Assembly: GCF_900109035.1 (NCBI RefSeq)
Contig: NZ_FNYD01000004.1
Location: 186,001 to 250,000 of the forward strand
DNA from: Cribrihabitans marinus
GTDB taxonomy: Bacteria > Pseudomonadota > Alphaproteobacteria > Rhodobacterales > Rhodobacteraceae
Length of the DNA stretch: 64,000 nt
Direction: 5' to 3'
This document shows, one piece after another, positions 9,253-17,526 of the stretch. The position numbers and the translations under genes were made by a program. Below the pieces are notes generated by a model, which had not been told where the DNA came from, did no database searches, and saw only the letters and a program-made list of their open reading frames with translations. Every line of letters starts with the position of its first letter. The stretch's first letter is position 1.

Positions 9253-9573
9253 ATGTTGAGGATTTTGACACCTTTGACACTCGGCGTCGTGCTGGCCACG
9301 TCCGGTTGCACGCCCTGGTTCGAGGAGCCCGCCCCGCTGCCGCAACCGCAGGTTCAGCCGGCCGCGGCGGCGCCGGCAGCGCCCGTCACGACATCCACGA
9401 CCTCGACCGGCCGAAAGCGGACCACCCACGAGACGACCGACTCGCCCTTCTCCGCTCCGGGTGAAGCGCGCGACAGCGACGGTGGTGGAGGCGGTGGGGA
9501 CTCCGGCGGCGGTGGGGACTCCGGTGGCGGGGACGGAACCGGCGGCGGCGATGGCGGCGAAAGCTGGGGCTGA
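9253..9573 (+). CDS. Small lipoprotein with Gly/Asp/Ser repeat tail
   Basis: The 106-residue product has a lipobox (ATSGC, acylated Cys19) after a hydrophobic start. A Pro/Ala/Gln-rich linker follows, then a C-terminal tail made almost wholly of Gly, Asp and Ser (GGGGDSGGGGDSGGG). The tail looks unstructured and could bind cations. The ribosome site GGAGA precedes the ATG. The gene ends 11 bases before the caspase-like gene, so the two are probably one transcript. I do not recognise a family. Confidence 0.8.
   Translation: MLRILTPLTLGVVLATSGCTPWFEEPAPLPQPQVQPAAAAPAAPVTTSTTSTGRKRTTHETTDSPFSAPGEARDSDGGGGGGDSGGGGDSGGGDGTGGGDGGESWG
9493..9528 (+). repeat. Two tandem 18-bp units inside the lipoprotein gene
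   Basis: The units GGTGGGGACTCCGGCGGC (9493-9510) and GGTGGGGACTCCGGTGGC (9511-9528) differ by one base and encode repeats of Gly-Gly-Asp-Ser-Gly-Gly. Such an array is prone to slippage in multiples of six residues, so the tail length could vary between strains. Confidence 0.85.
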
Positions 9574-9584
9574 GGAGGTTCCTT

Positions 9585-11921
9585 ATGAAACCGCGAATTC
9601 TTGATCGCGGTGCAGGACTGGCGTTGTCTCTGGTGGTGGCGGGGAGCATGTGCCTTGCATTTCCCGACCTAGCACTTGCCCAGAATCCGCAGGCTGCACC
9701 CCGCACGACACAAGCCGGAACAGGTCAGCGAATTGCCATCGTGATCGGCAACCAGGACTATTACGATGCCACCGATCTGGGCAATGCCCGCAAGGACGCC
9801 GAGGACATCGCCGCGATGCTGCGCGATTTCCGGTTCAAGGTGTTCGACGGATACGACCTGGAGAAACGCGAGTTCGAGGAGCTGCTGCGCACGGCGGTCC
9901 TGAATATCCCCGAGGGCGCGGACGTCGTGTTCTATTATGCCGGCCATGGCATCCAGATCGGCCGGCGCAACTACCTTCTGCCGGTCGACGCAAAATTCGA
10001 AAGCATCTACGACCTGCCGCTGGAAACCATGACGCTGGACCGGGTGATCGACACCCTGGCCGCCCGCGGTTCGGCCCATGTGGCGATCCTGGATTCCTGC
10101 CGCGACAACCCGTTCGCGAACATCCGGCTGGCCGCCGATCTGGATGCGAACCTGTTCGAGACCCGCTCCGGGTTCGACGTGTTCCGCACGCCACTGAATT
10201 CGCTTATCGCCTATTCCACTTCACCGGGCGCAACCGCGCTGGACGGAGATGTCGGCGGCAACAGCCCCTATACGGCGGCGGTTCTGGCCGCCGCCCGCAG
10301 CGCGCCCGCCGAGAACATCCAGCAGCTCTTTCCCCTGATCCGGGAAAAGGTGCATTCGGCCACCGGCGGGCAGCAGGTGCCGTGGGAAAGCTCGACCCTG
10401 GTGCGCCCCTTCTTTCTCACTACGGCCGCCGAGGAAGAGCCAGTGGACCGTGGGGTGGAGCTTGTATCGACCTCGATTTCGATCGTCGACCGCTTCGACC
10501 GGACGGTTCCGCTGGACGACGCGATCGAGGCGGAACTGGGCCTGGACATCCAGACCGCCAACCTGATCGAGGCGCCGCGCAACGGGCTGATCAACCTGAA
10601 CGGAGCGGAAGGCGCGGTGTCCTTCGTACCCGAAATCGACGACATCCGGGCGCAGGAGGTCCAGTCGACCACCGTCACCGACAGCTTCACCCTGCAGGTG
10701 GCGTCCGCCCAGGGAGAGGCGCGGCGGGTAGATGTGTCGGTCGAGTTGAACATGGACGCCTGCGATCTCGAGGCCGGCGATGCGCTGGACCTCAACGGAG
10801 TGGGCGTGTTCCGCCTGCCCAACGAACTGAACATCCGCAGCGGCATGGCCGCCTGCGAAGCGGCCGTCCGGCAGAACCCGGAAAACGCGCGTTTCCGCTA
10901 TCAGCTGGGGCGGCTGCAACAGAGCAATCGGCAGTACGAAGACGCCTATGCCAACTTCCAGGCCGCCGCCGAGGCCGGGCATATCCGCGCGAAATACGCG
11001 CTGGCGGTCCTGCTCGACACCCCGCGGCTGGACCGGGCGGTGATCGACGTCCCGCTGGACAGGAACCGCGCCCGCGCGCTGCTGGACGAGGCGATCGCGG
11101 AACAGGATCCCTTTGCCATGCACAAGCTTGGCAAGGAGATGATGCGCAACGGCGAAACCGAGGCCGAACGAAAGCGCGGCTTCGAACTGCTGGAGCGGTC
11201 GGTCGAGCTTGGCCATACCTATTCAATGAACGAGCTGGGCTTCTATTTCCTGACCAAGGACAGCGACCACTATATCCCCGAGCGCGGCATGCGCTATCTC
11301 AGGGCATCGCAGCTGCGCGAGGATATCTATGGCTACAACAACCTCGCCTTCGTGGCCCTGAACGGGCTGGACGGCAATCCGCCGGATGCCCAGAAGGCCC
11401 GGCAGCTCTACCAGATCGCCGCCGACGGCGGGCATCCCGTGGCGCCGGCGAATATCGCGCGGATGATCCTGCGCGGACAGCTGGGCGAAAAGGACTTCAC
11501 CGAGGCGCTCAGCCTCTATGATATGTCGCTGGAGCGCGGCGATGGCTGGGGCGGCACCAATGGCGCGGTCATCATCCTGAACGGCAACGTTCCGGGCCGC
11601 GGCCCGGCGGATGCGGCGCTGCGTGCGGCCAAGGCGGTGCACCTGGCCAACGAAAAGGCCGCCGCCACCGCGCGCGAACGGCTGGACTCGCTGGATCGCG
11701 ACGCGCTGGACCGCGCGTTGCAGATGGCGCTCAACGAGCTGGGGCAGTCGATCACGGTTGACGGGCAGGTCGGGCCGGCCACGGTGCGGGCACTGGAAAC
11801 CGCCAGCGCGGAATACGGGGTGCCGCTGGCCTTCGGATCCGATACCGACCCGTTGCAGCGGCTGATTCAGGCGACACGGATCTATTGGGCAAAGAACCCA
11901 GTGCGCTTCGACCTGTTCTGA
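9585..11921 (+). CDS. Exported caspase-family (C14) protein with Sel1-like repeats
   Basis: The 778-residue protein begins with a Sec signal peptide (cut near ALAQ, residue 33). A caspase p20 domain covers about residues 47-280, with His121 in YYAGHG and Cys172 in DSCRDNP as the catalytic pair. A linker and a beta-rich segment follow (about 290-400). Sel1/TPR-like helical repeats run from about 410 to 660, and a peptidoglycan-binding-like C-terminus has ITVDGQVGPATVRAL. Bacterial caspase relatives usually cleave after Arg or Lys, but the substrate here cannot be predicted. The signal peptide puts it in the periplasm with the lipoprotein encoded just upstream. Confidence 0.9.
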   Translation: MKPRILDRGAGLALSLVVAGSMCLAFPDLALAQNPQAAPRTTQAGTGQRIAIVIGNQDYYDATDLGNARKDAEDIAAMLRDFRFKVFDGYDLEKREFEELLRTAVLNIPEGADVVFYYAGHGIQIGRRNYLLPVDAKFESIYDLPLETMTLDRVIDTLAARGSAHVAILDSCRDNPFANIRLAADLDANLFETRSGFDVFRTPLNSLIAYSTSPGATALDGDVGGNSPYTAAVLAAARSAPAENIQQLFPLIREKVHSATGGQQVPWESSTLVRPFFLTTAAEEEPVDRGVELVSTSISIVDRFDRTVPLDDAIEAELGLDIQTANLIEAPRNGLINLNGAEGAVSFVPEIDDIRAQEVQSTTVTDSFTLQVASAQGEARRVDVSVELNMDACDLEAGDALDLNGVGVFRLPNELNIRSGMAACEAAVRQNPENARFRYQLGRLQQSNRQYEDAYANFQAAAEAGHIRAKYALAVLLDTPRLDRAVIDVPLDRNRARALLDEAIAEQDPFAMHKLGKEMMRNGETEAERKRGFELLERSVELGHTYSMNELGFYFLTKDSDHYIPERGMRYLRASQLREDIYGYNNLAFVALNGLDGNPPDAQKARQLYQIAADGGHPVAPANIARMILRGQLGEKDFTEALSLYDMSLERGDGWGGTNGAVIILNGNVPGRGPADAALRAAKAVHLANEKAAATARERLDSLDRDALDRALQMALNELGQSITVDGQVGPATVRALETASAEYGVPLAFGSDTDPLQRLIQATRIYWAKNPVRFDLF

Positions 11922-11939
11922 CGCCCTCTCGGGCGTCAG
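11918..11939. terminator. Hairpin over the stop codons of the caspase-like and serB genes
   Basis: CTGACGCCC (11918-11926) pairs perfectly with GGGCGTCAG (11931-11939) around TCTC. The stem contains the TGA of the upstream gene and, on the other strand, the TGA of serB. It probably ends both convergent transcripts, though the T-run is weak on either side. Confidence 0.6.
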
Positions 11940-12811
11940 CTGGCGAAGTCGGTCTGCGCATAGCCCTGTAGATAGAGCAGTGCGGTCAGGTCCCCGTGGT
12001 TTACCCGCACCTCGCATTGCGCCGCGACAGAGGGTTTTGCATGCAGCGCCACGCCCGTGCCCGCCCGTGACAGCATACCCAGATCGTTGGCCCCGTCGCC
12101 CACCGCCATCACGGCATCCTCGCCGATGCCCAGCAGCGCGGTGATCTGCTCCAGCGCTTCGACCTTGGCCTGCCGCCCCAGGATGGGCGGCCGCACCTTG
12201 CCGGTCAGCCGGCCCTTCTCGGTCAGCAGCGTGTTGGCGCGGTTCTCATCGAACCCCAGGTCGCGGGCGACCCGCGCGGTAAACGCCGTGAACCCGCCCG
12301 ACACCAGCGCCGCGTAGGCGCCGTTGGCCCGCATTGTCGCCACCAGTTCGCGGCCCCCCGGCATCAGCGTGATACGCGCGTCCAGAACCCGGCCGATCAC
12401 CGCCTCGTCCAGCCCTTCCAGCAATGCCACGCGTTCGGTCAGGGCCCCCTCGAAATCCAGCTCGCCATTCATCGCCCGCGCGGTGATCTCCTTGACCCGC
12501 GCGCCGACGCCGGCCTCCTCGGCCAACTCGTCGATGCATTCCTGCTCGATCATGGTGCTGTCCATATCCGCCAGCAGCATCACCTTGCGCCGTCCCTGGG
12601 CGGGCTGCACCACCAGGTCGACGCCTATCGCCTGAAGGTCGTCCCAGACCTGCCACCGATTGTCCGGCACCTGCGGCAGCGGGAACTCGGCCGCCTCGTC
12701 CGGGTTCAGCCAGACCGCCGCGCCGCCGCCCCAGGCATTGCGCAGGTTCTCGACAAGGGCCGGGTCCAGCGACCGGGACCCGGGGGCGCAGAGCAGCGTG
12801 GCCACGAACAT
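11936..12811 (-). CDS. serB: Phosphoserine phosphatase
   Basis: The 291-residue protein has the HAD-family phosphatase core: DMDST with nucleophile Asp82 and Asp84, SGGFTAFT for motif II, and GDGANDLGML for the metal-binding motif. The roughly 75-residue N-terminal region resembles the regulatory domain of the longer SerB group. It performs the last step of serine synthesis. serC and serA, for the earlier steps, lie 1.3 to 5 kb away on the other strand, which supports the assignment. Confidence 0.96.
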   Translation of the reverse strand: MFVATLLCAPGSRSLDPALVENLRNAWGGGAAVWLNPDEAAEFPLPQVPDNRWQVWDDLQAIGVDLVVQPAQGRRKVMLLADMDSTMIEQECIDELAEEAGVGARVKEITARAMNGELDFEGALTERVALLEGLDEAVIGRVLDARITLMPGGRELVATMRANGAYAALVSGGFTAFTARVARDLGFDENRANTLLTEKGRLTGKVRPPILGRQAKVEALEQITALLGIGEDAVMAVGDGANDLGMLSRAGTGVALHAKPSVAAQCEVRVNHGDLTALLYLQGYAQTDFAS

Positions 12812-12884
12812 CGAAGGGCTCCTGTGGGGTTACGACGACTCGCGCCCTTCTTAGCGGCAAGCCGCCGCCCGGCACCAGCCCCCG

Positions 12885-13940
12885 TCAGAGATCGCCGCTT
12901 TCCGACATCATCACGGCAAGGAAGCGGGTGGCGGGGATCTCGGCCAGGACGATCATCACCATCGCCGTCAGGGGCACCGCAAGGATGGCACCGATCATGC
13001 CCCACAGCGCGGTCCAGACCGCCAGCGACAGCAGCACCGAGAACGGGCTCAGGTTCACCGACTTGCCCAGGAATTTCGGCTCGACCACATAGGCCACGAC
13101 CATCTGCGGAACGAACAGGGCAACCAGGGTCAGCAGGGCGTGCGGGATCGCCGCGAACTGGATCAGGCTCATGGTGACGGGAAAGATCACCGCGATGATC
13201 GACCCGATATATGGCACGTAGTTCAGCAGCCCGATCAGGATCGCCCAGAACACCGCGTGCTCGATTCCCAGCGCCAGCAGTATGCCGAGCGATACCAGAC
13301 CCAGGATCACGTTGACCAGCGTCTTGGCCGCCAGGTAACGGCCAATCCGTTCATTTACCTTGCGCGCAATGTCCAGCGCAGCCTCGGCCCGATCGTACCG
13401 CGCCAGCGCCTTGTGGGTCTTGTCGGGCAGCCGGTCGAGTTCGGCCATGATGAACACCGCATAGAGCGAGGCCGCCACGATCACCGTGCCGGCATTGCTG
13501 ACCGCCGCCAGCACCGCGGGCATCAGCGTCGTGGCATCGACCAGATCCAGAAGATTCTGCCCGATATTCGCCCAGCTCGGCAGCTCGTGCAGGCCGAGAT
13601 ATCCCAGGAGTTGAGCCTGAAGCGTGTCGAAATTCTCGACATAGCGCGGCAGTGCGGTGGACAGGGCGGCGGCGTTCGAGGTGATGAACCCCGCCAGCAT
13701 CAGGAACAGCGCGACGATACCGGCCAGAACCAGCAACCGCCGCCATCGGCGCGGCAAACGCCCGATCACCGGAACCCGCACCAGCGCATCCGCCGCCGAG
13801 GTCAGCACGTAGACGGCAATGATCGCCACCAGCACCGGAAGCAAGATCGCCTGGCCCACCTTGAGCAGCCAGCCGATCATCAGGATCAGCGCCATCGAGA
13901 GCGTGACGCTTGCCAGCCGGTTCTGGGTGTTCGAATCCAT
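12885..13940 (-). CDS. AI-2E family (PerM/TqsA-like) membrane permease
   Basis: The 351-residue product has about eight membrane segments in the AI-2E transporter pattern. An N-terminal helical cluster is followed by a long soluble loop (residues about 100-200) and the conserved C-terminal GLLNYVPYIGSIIAVIFP and VEPKFLGKSVNLSPF blocks. Members include an AI-2 exporter and a sodium-proton antiporter, so the substrate cannot be assigned. It lies between serB and serC. Confidence 0.88.
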   Translation of the reverse strand: MDSNTQNRLASVTLSMALILMIGWLLKVGQAILLPVLVAIIAVYVLTSAADALVRVPVIGRLPRRWRRLLVLAGIVALFLMLAGFITSNAAALSTALPRYVENFDTLQAQLLGYLGLHELPSWANIGQNLLDLVDATTLMPAVLAAVSNAGTVIVAASLYAVFIMAELDRLPDKTHKALARYDRAEAALDIARKVNERIGRYLAAKTLVNVILGLVSLGILLALGIEHAVFWAILIGLLNYVPYIGSIIAVIFPVTMSLIQFAAIPHALLTLVALFVPQMVVAYVVEPKFLGKSVNLSPFSVLLSLAVWTALWGMIGAILAVPLTAMVMIVLAEIPATRFLAVMMSESGDL

Positions 13941-14100
13941 GATGATGCACGGCCTGTCTTGCCACTCGGATCCGGGTCAAAAGACCAGTCCACCGCAACA
14001 AGCGCAAGTTTCCGATAGGCGCCGTGTTCTCGCCTGCGGACACTCCAGGCGACGATTCACCGCCATTTTCCGACTTGTGCAAATCCTCCGCGCACCTTAA

Positions 14101-14155
14101 CCCCATCCGTGGGACACCCCTCCCCAACGAGGGGCGAATATCTGGAAGGGTAACA
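14101..14155 (+). ncRNA. serC leader-type RNA element upstream of serC
   Basis: Two tandem hairpins lie directly upstream of serC. CCCA (14102-14105) pairs with TGGG (14110-14113) around TCCG. CCCCTC (14117-14122) pairs with GAGGGG (14129-14134) around CCCAAC. AATATCTGGAAGGG then leads into the ribosome site. The layout and position match what I remember of the serC RNA motif of alphaproteobacteria, a proposed cis-regulator of serine/B6-linked SerC. The match is from memory and needs a covariance search. Confidence 0.6.
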
Positions 14156-14158
14156 CCT

Positions 14159-15313
14159 ATGACCATCGCTCAACCGGCAACGCGGCCGGGCAATCCGCGT
14201 TTTTCCTCCGGCCCCTGCGCCAAACCCCCCACATTCACGCTCGACAAGCTGGCCGATGCGCCGCTGGGCCGCAGCCACCGCGCCGCGGTTGGCAAGGACA
14301 GGCTGAAATCCGCGATCGAAGGCACGCGCGAGCTGCTGGGCATCCCCGCGGAGTACCGCATCGGCATCGTGCCCGCCTCGGACACCGGTGCCGTCGAAAT
14401 GGCCATGTGGAACCTGCTGGGCGCGCGTGGTGTCGAGATGCTGGCCTGGGAAAGCTTCGGTGCCGGATGGGTCACCGATGTCGTCAAGCAACTGAAACTG
14501 GACGCGGTGGTCAAGACCGCGGACTACGGCGAGATCGTCGACCTGGCCTCGGTGGATTGCGACCGCGACGCGGTGTTCACCTGGAACGGGACGACCAGCG
14601 GCGTGCGGGTGCCCGATGGCGACTGGATCGCCGATGACCGCCAGGGGCTGACCATCTGCGACGCGACCAGCGCGGCCTTCGCCCAGGACCTGCCCTGGGA
14701 CAAGCTGGATGTGACCACCTTCTCCTGGCAGAAGGTGCTGGGCGGCGAGGCGGCGCATGGCATGCTGATCCTCAGCCCGCGCGCGGTCGAGCGGCTGGAG
14801 AGCTACGTGCCGGCCTGGCCGCTGCCCAAGATCTTCCGCCTGACCAAGGGCGGCAAGCTGATCGACGGGATCTTCTCGGGCGCGACGATCAACACGCCCT
14901 CCATGCTGGCGGTCGAGGATTACCTGTGCGCGCTGGACTGGGCCCGCTCGATCGGCGGGCTCAAGGGCCTGATCGCAAGGGCCGATGCCAATGCGCAGGC
15001 GGTGTTCGATTTCTGCGACGCGCGCGACTGGATCGACAACCTTGCCGCCGACGCGGCCACCCGGTCGAACACCAGCGTCTGCCTGAAATTCACCGACCCG
15101 CGCATCACCGATGGCGCCGGTTTCGCCAAGGCGGTCGCCAAACGGCTGGAAACCGAAGGCGTGGCCTTCGACATCGGCGCCTATCGCGACGCCCCTCCGG
15201 GCCTGCGCATCTGGTGCGGCGGCACGGTCGAGACCGCCGATATCGCGGCGATGCTGGACTGGCTCGACTGGGCCTTCCGAACCGAGATCGCCGCGCAGTC
15301 CCAAGCCGCATAA
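14159..15313 (+). CDS. serC: Phosphoserine aminotransferase
   Basis: This 384-residue PLP enzyme converts 3-phosphohydroxypyruvate to phosphoserine and also serves pyridoxal synthesis. It opens with [13 protein letters not shown], the alphaproteobacterial SerC N-terminus. The PLP lysine lies in [11 protein letters not shown], and LWCG-type ends are seen ([10 protein letters not shown]). The start at 14159 follows TGGAAGGG and is preferred over an upstream frame at 14024 that runs through the leader hairpins. serA follows after 93 bases containing repeats. Confidence 0.97.
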   Translation: MTIAQPATRPGNPRFSSGPCAKPPTFTLDKLADAPLGRSHRAAVGKDRLKSAIEGTRELLGIPAEYRIGIVPASDTGAVEMAMWNLLGARGVEMLAWESFGAGWVTDVVKQLKLDAVVKTADYGEIVDLASVDCDRDAVFTWNGTTSGVRVPDGDWIADDRQGLTICDATSAAFAQDLPWDKLDVTTFSWQKVLGGEAAHGMLILSPRAVERLESYVPAWPLPKIFRLTKGGKLIDGIFSGATINTPSMLAVEDYLCALDWARSIGGLKGLIARADANAQAVFDFCDARDWIDNLAADAATRSNTSVCLKFTDPRITDGAGFAKAVAKRLETEGVAFDIGAYRDAPPGLRIWCGGTVETADIAAMLDWLDWAFRTEIAAQSQAA

Positions 15314-15314
15314 G

Positions 15315-15375
15315 GTGCGTGCAAGCACACACCCTACCCCCTGCAACCATTCGTAGGGTGCGTGATTTCACGCAC
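15315..15375. repeat. Two inverted copies of a 23-bp palindromic repeat between serC and serA
   Basis: Copy one runs 15315-15337 (GTGCGTGCAAGCACACACCC...). Copy two runs 15353-15375 in the opposite orientation. The reverse complement of copy two matches copy one at 20 of 23 positions. Each copy can fold on itself (GTGCGTG...CACGCAC in copy two is perfect), and the two can pair with each other through CACCCTAC and GTAGGGTG. This looks like a REP-like intergenic element and could tune read-through or mRNA stability between serC and serA. Confidence 0.7.
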
Positions 15376-15406
15376 TCTCCCCGACATTCGACACAGGATC
15401 ATACCC

Positions 15407-17002
15407 ATGGCCCCCAAAGTTCTCATTTCCGACAAGCTGTCGGACGCCGCCGTCCAGATTTTCCGCGACCGCGGCATCGATGTCGATTTCCAGCCCGACC
15501 TGGGCAAGGACAAGGATAAACTGGCCGAGGTGATCGGTCAGTATGACGGCCTTGCGATCCGCTCGGCCACAAGGGTCACCGAAAAGATCCTGGATGCCGC
15601 CACCAACCTCAAGGTCATCGGCCGCGCCGGGATCGGCACCGACAATATCGACAAGGAGGCGGCAAGCAAGAAAGGCGTGATCGTGATGAACACGCCCTTC
15701 GGAAACATGATCACCACCGCCGAACATGCGATCGCGATGATGTTCGCCGTCGCCCGGCAGATCCCCGAGGCCAGCGCCTCGACCCATGCGGGCAAATGGG
15801 AAAAATCCAAGTTCATGGGCGTCGAGCTGACCAACAAGACGCTGGGCGTGATCGGTGCGGGCAATATCGGCGGCATCGTCTGCGACCGGGCGCGCGGGCT
15901 GAAGATGAAGGTGATCGCATACGACCCGTTCCTGAGCCAGGAGAAGGCGGACAAGATCGGCGTCGAGAAGGTCGAGCTGGACGCGTTGCTGGCGCGCGCC
16001 GAGTTCATCACCCTGCATGTGCCGCTGACCGACCAGACCCGCAACATCCTGTCGGCCGAGAACCTGGCCAAGACGCGCAAGGGCGTGCGCATCATCAACT
16101 GCGCCCGCGGCGGCCTGGTCGACGAGGCGACCTTGGCCGAGATGCTGAAATCGGGCCATGTCGCCGGTGCGGGCTTCGATGTCTTCGCCCAGGAACCGGC
16201 GACGGAAAACCCGCTTTTCGGCCTGCCCAACGTGGTCTGCACCCCGCATCTGGGTGCGGCCACCAGCGAGGCGCAGGAAAACGTCGCCCTTCAGGTCGCC
16301 GAACAGATGTCGAACTACCTGCTGACCGGCGCGGTGGAAAACGCCCTGAACATGCCCAGCGTGACCGCCGAAGAGGCCAAGGTCATGGGCCCCTGGATCA
16401 AGCTGTCCGACCATCTGGGCGGGTTCATCGGCCAGATGACCGACGAGCCGATCAAGGCCATCAACATCCTCTATGACGGCACCGCATCGACCCTCAACCA
16501 CGAGGCGCTGAACTGCTCGGTGGTGGCCGGGATCATGAAGAAGGTGAACCCCGAGGTGAACATGGTCTCGGCACCGGTCGTGGCGCGCGAGCGCGGCATC
16601 CAGATCTCGACCACCAGCCAGGACAAGTCCGGCGCCTTCGACGGCTATGTCAAGGTGACCGTGGTGACCTCCAAGCGTGAACGCTCGATCGCGGGCACGG
16701 TGTTCTCGGACGGCAAGCCGCGGTTCATCCAGATCAAGGGCATCAACATCGACGCCGAGGTCGGCCGCCACATGCTCTATACCACGAACGAGGACGTTCC
16801 CGGCATCATCGGCGCGCTGGGCAATACGATGGGCGCCAATGGCGTCAACATCGCCAACTTCACCCTGGGCCGCAACACCGCCGGGGGCGAGGCCATCGCG
16901 CTGCTCTATGTCGACGAACCGGTGCCCGCCGAGGCCCGCGCCAAGCTGGCCGAGACCGGGCTGTTCAACCAGATCAAGCCGCTGGAATTCGACGTGGCCT
17001 GA
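15407..17002 (+). CDS. serA: D-3-phosphoglycerate dehydrogenase, long ACT-domain form
   Basis: The 531-residue enzyme commits 3-phosphoglycerate to serine synthesis. The NAD Rossmann motif GVIGAGNIGG is near residue 147. NCARGGLVDE and PHLGAAT (catalytic His) follow. A C-terminal ASB-like region precedes an ACT domain from about residue 455 (MLYTTNEDVPGIIGALG) that probably senses serine. The start at 15407 (MAPKVLIS) matches the family and has AGGAT upstream; the earlier in-frame ATG lies in the repeat. Confidence 0.97.
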   Translation: MAPKVLISDKLSDAAVQIFRDRGIDVDFQPDLGKDKDKLAEVIGQYDGLAIRSATRVTEKILDAATNLKVIGRAGIGTDNIDKEAASKKGVIVMNTPFGNMITTAEHAIAMMFAVARQIPEASASTHAGKWEKSKFMGVELTNKTLGVIGAGNIGGIVCDRARGLKMKVIAYDPFLSQEKADKIGVEKVELDALLARAEFITLHVPLTDQTRNILSAENLAKTRKGVRIINCARGGLVDEATLAEMLKSGHVAGAGFDVFAQEPATENPLFGLPNVVCTPHLGAATSEAQENVALQVAEQMSNYLLTGAVENALNMPSVTAEEAKVMGPWIKLSDHLGGFIGQMTDEPIKAINILYDGTASTLNHEALNCSVVAGIMKKVNPEVNMVSAPVVARERGIQISTTSQDKSGAFDGYVKVTVVTSKRERSIAGTVFSDGKPRFIQIKGINIDAEVGRHMLYTTNEDVPGIIGALGNTMGANGVNIANFTLGRNTAGGEAIALLYVDEPVPAEARAKLAETGLFNQIKPLEFDVA

Positions 17003-17008
17003 CAAAGG

Positions 17009-17038
17009 GCGCCGCCGCCCCGGTCAGGGCGGCGGCGC
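17009..17038. terminator. Bidirectional GC-rich terminator hairpin after serA
   Basis: Twelve perfect base pairs (GCGCCGCCGCCC at 17009-17020 with GGGCGGCGGCGC at 17027-17038) surround a six-base loop between two convergent genes. On the minus strand it is followed by CCCTTTGT, so it serves the minus-strand gene best. Confidence 0.7.
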
Positions 17039-17039
17039 A

Positions 17040-17432
17040 TCACTCGGCAGGCGCCAGCTGCGCCGTAACCCGCGCGCTGCGGATCACGACGACAGCGAAG
17101 ATCGAAACCGAGAGCACCGTCAGGACGGAGCCAAGCTTGGCCAGGGTTTCGCCCTGTCCGGTCAGAGCCATCACGATCCCCGGCACGATCAACACCACCC
17201 CGGCCACGGCGCATCCCAGGTGCAGCCAGGCCAGCCGGCTCCGGGCCGCCCCCGGCACCAGGTGATAGTAGAAGGCGAAGATCGAGAACCCGACCCAGCC
17301 CAGAAGGTTCAGGTGGGCGTGTGCGGGCGACAGGCCGTGGTCGCCGCTGGCCGACATCTGGATCCCCCAGATCATCCCCAGAAGAACCGACAGCAGGCCG
17401 GCCAACATGAACAGGCGGGCAATTCCGGTCAT
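17040..17432 (-). CDS. Small four-helix membrane protein with a heme-copper-oxidase-like histidine motif
   Basis: The product is 130 residues with four membrane helices. Helix two begins PAHAHLNLLGWVGF and continues to YYHLVP, a pattern reminiscent of the histidine-rich helix of cbb3-type oxidase subunit I, NorB or NnrS proteins, but the protein is far too short to be any of them. A heme- or metal-binding membrane role is an inference from those histidines. It is divergent from a LysR gene, with a palindrome between the two starts. Confidence 0.75.
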   Translation of the reverse strand: MTGIARLFMLAGLLSVLLGMIWGIQMSASGDHGLSPAHAHLNLLGWVGFSIFAFYYHLVPGAARSRLAWLHLGCAVAGVVLIVPGIVMALTGQGETLAKLGSVLTVLSVSIFAVVVIRSARVTAQLAPAE

Positions 17433-17499
17433 GATCTCTCCCCTCTTTCTGACATGCGTCCTGTCCAGTGTGGCGCGCCAATCTGAATTATTGAAATGG

Positions 17500-17519
17500 A
17501 TAGATCGTATATGATCTAT
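17500..17519. promoter_or_regulatory. LysR-type operator palindrome in the divergent intergenic region
   Basis: ATAGATC and GATCTAT form a perfect 7-bp inverted repeat around GTATAT. It lies seven bases before the LysR start codon and in the only AT-rich patch of the 94-base gap. Position and symmetry fit an autoregulatory LysR site that also controls the divergent membrane-protein gene. Confidence 0.6.
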
Positions 17520-17526
17520 TGATGCC

